This document shows positions 33,837-33,947 of a DNA stretch of 33,947 nucleotides, one piece after another. This DNA comes from Natranaerobius trueperi. Its GTDB lineage: Bacteria; Bacillota; Natranaerobiia; Natranaerobiales; Natranaerobiaceae. Within the stretch, counting starts at the first letter, position 1. Every line of letters starts with the position of its first letter. The stretch is taken from NCBI RefSeq assembly GCF_002216005.1, contig NZ_NIQC01000029.1, positions 1 through 33,947 of the forward strand, read 5' to 3'. The notes beneath the pieces are model-generated. The model was not told where the DNA came from. It was given only the letters and a program-made list of their open reading frames with translations, and did no database searches. The translations under genes were made by a program, and so were the position numbers.

Positions 33837-33947
33837 AAAGAAGCCGCTCTTTTGATAAAATGGTAAGTGACCAAACAAACCAATAGAAAGGAGCGGCTTC
33901 TTTATGAACAATAATAAAATTGTCTTTAAAGATTATAACATGAATCA
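33837..33947 (+). mobile_element. IS1182-like insertion sequence, 5' end only
   Basis: The left end begins at about 33837 with AAAGAAGCCGCTC, which recurs inverted at 33891-33903 (GAGCGGCTTCTTT) just before the transposase ATG. The element continues past the window. The family call rests on the first 14 residues of the transposase and is tentative. Confidence 0.6.
33904..33947 (+). CDS. transposase N-terminus (IS1182-like), cut by window edge
   Basis: Only MNNNKIVFKDYNMN is visible. This start (basic residue, VFK-YN-NQ) matches the opening of IS1182-family DDE transposases, usually followed by a Leu/Pro-rich segment that would lie outside the window. AAAGGAG at 33887-33893 is the ribosome binding site and lies inside the right arm of a hairpin. 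No catalytic residues can be seen. Confidence 0.6.
   Translation, partial: MNNNKIVFKDYNMN

Overview
The window looks like a chromosomal segment of a low-GC, endospore-forming, anaerobic Firmicute (Clostridia or Natranaerobiia type). The evidence is strong GGAGGTGA-type ribosome binding sites, frequent TTG starts, a split glycine cleavage P-protein (gcvPA/gcvPB), a spore germination operon, a THF riboswitch, ATP-dependent PEP carboxykinase and a DMSO-reductase-family molybdoenzyme. Several secreted or surface-exposed proteins (RbsB, the Ger lipoprotein, an orphan lipoprotein) are very acidic, which would suit a halophilic or haloalkaliphilic organism such as Natranaerobius. That is an inference, not an identification. 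No tRNA, rRNA or CRISPR was seen.

Layout. 1-656: end of an IS256-family element with a frameshifted transposase (minus). 709-1716: two small membrane proteins. 1717-2235: a gene-poor stretch. 2236-8108: glycine cleavage operon gcvT-gcvH-gcvPA-gcvPB plus lpdA behind a very good sigma-A promoter and without a recognisable glycine riboswitch. 8331-9706: aspartase-like gene broken by one base in an A-run. 9899-15822: ribose operon rbsR-K-D-A-C-B with LacI-type operators. 15894-17318: an acidic lipoprotein and pyrR. 17361-18935: PadR regulator, a 44-aa Cys-Cys protein and an ArsP/DUF318-type permease. 18932-19686 (minus): folate ECF transporter subunit folT under a THF riboswitch. 19970-23260: broken DJ-1/PfpI gene, rhomboid protease, and a frameshifted molybdopterin oxidoreductase. 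23380-27075: pckA (minus), an HD-domain protein (plus), and a dicarboxylate/amino-acid symporter (minus). 27217-32824: spore germination operon gerA-gerC-(2TM protein)-gerB followed by a DUF3793 gene and a pyridoxal kinase. 32825-33652 (minus): EamA-type exporter. 33837-end: the start of an IS1182-like element.

How the genes fit together. Glycine cleavage yields CO2, ammonia, NADH and methylene-THF. GcvT needs THF, the GcvP subunits need PLP, GcvH needs lipoate and LpdA re-oxidises it; the folate importer and pyridoxal kinase in the same window supply two of these cofactors, though they are separately controlled. Aspartase, the symporter, PckA and ribose uptake suggest use of amino acids, C4-acids and pentoses. 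Four coding units carry frameshifts (IS256 transposase, aspA, DJ-1/PfpI, molybdoenzyme), meaning either real decay or sequencing error.

The most interesting signals are: (1) the folT leader, where the P1 strand of the THF aptamer is exactly complementary to the loop of a long hairpin that buries the folT ribosome binding site; (2) the PadR / Cys-Cys mini-protein / CxC permease cassette with its own promoter and candidate operator; (3) a ger operon with a probable sigma-G promoter, an internal two-TM protein gene and a distal pyridoxal kinase.
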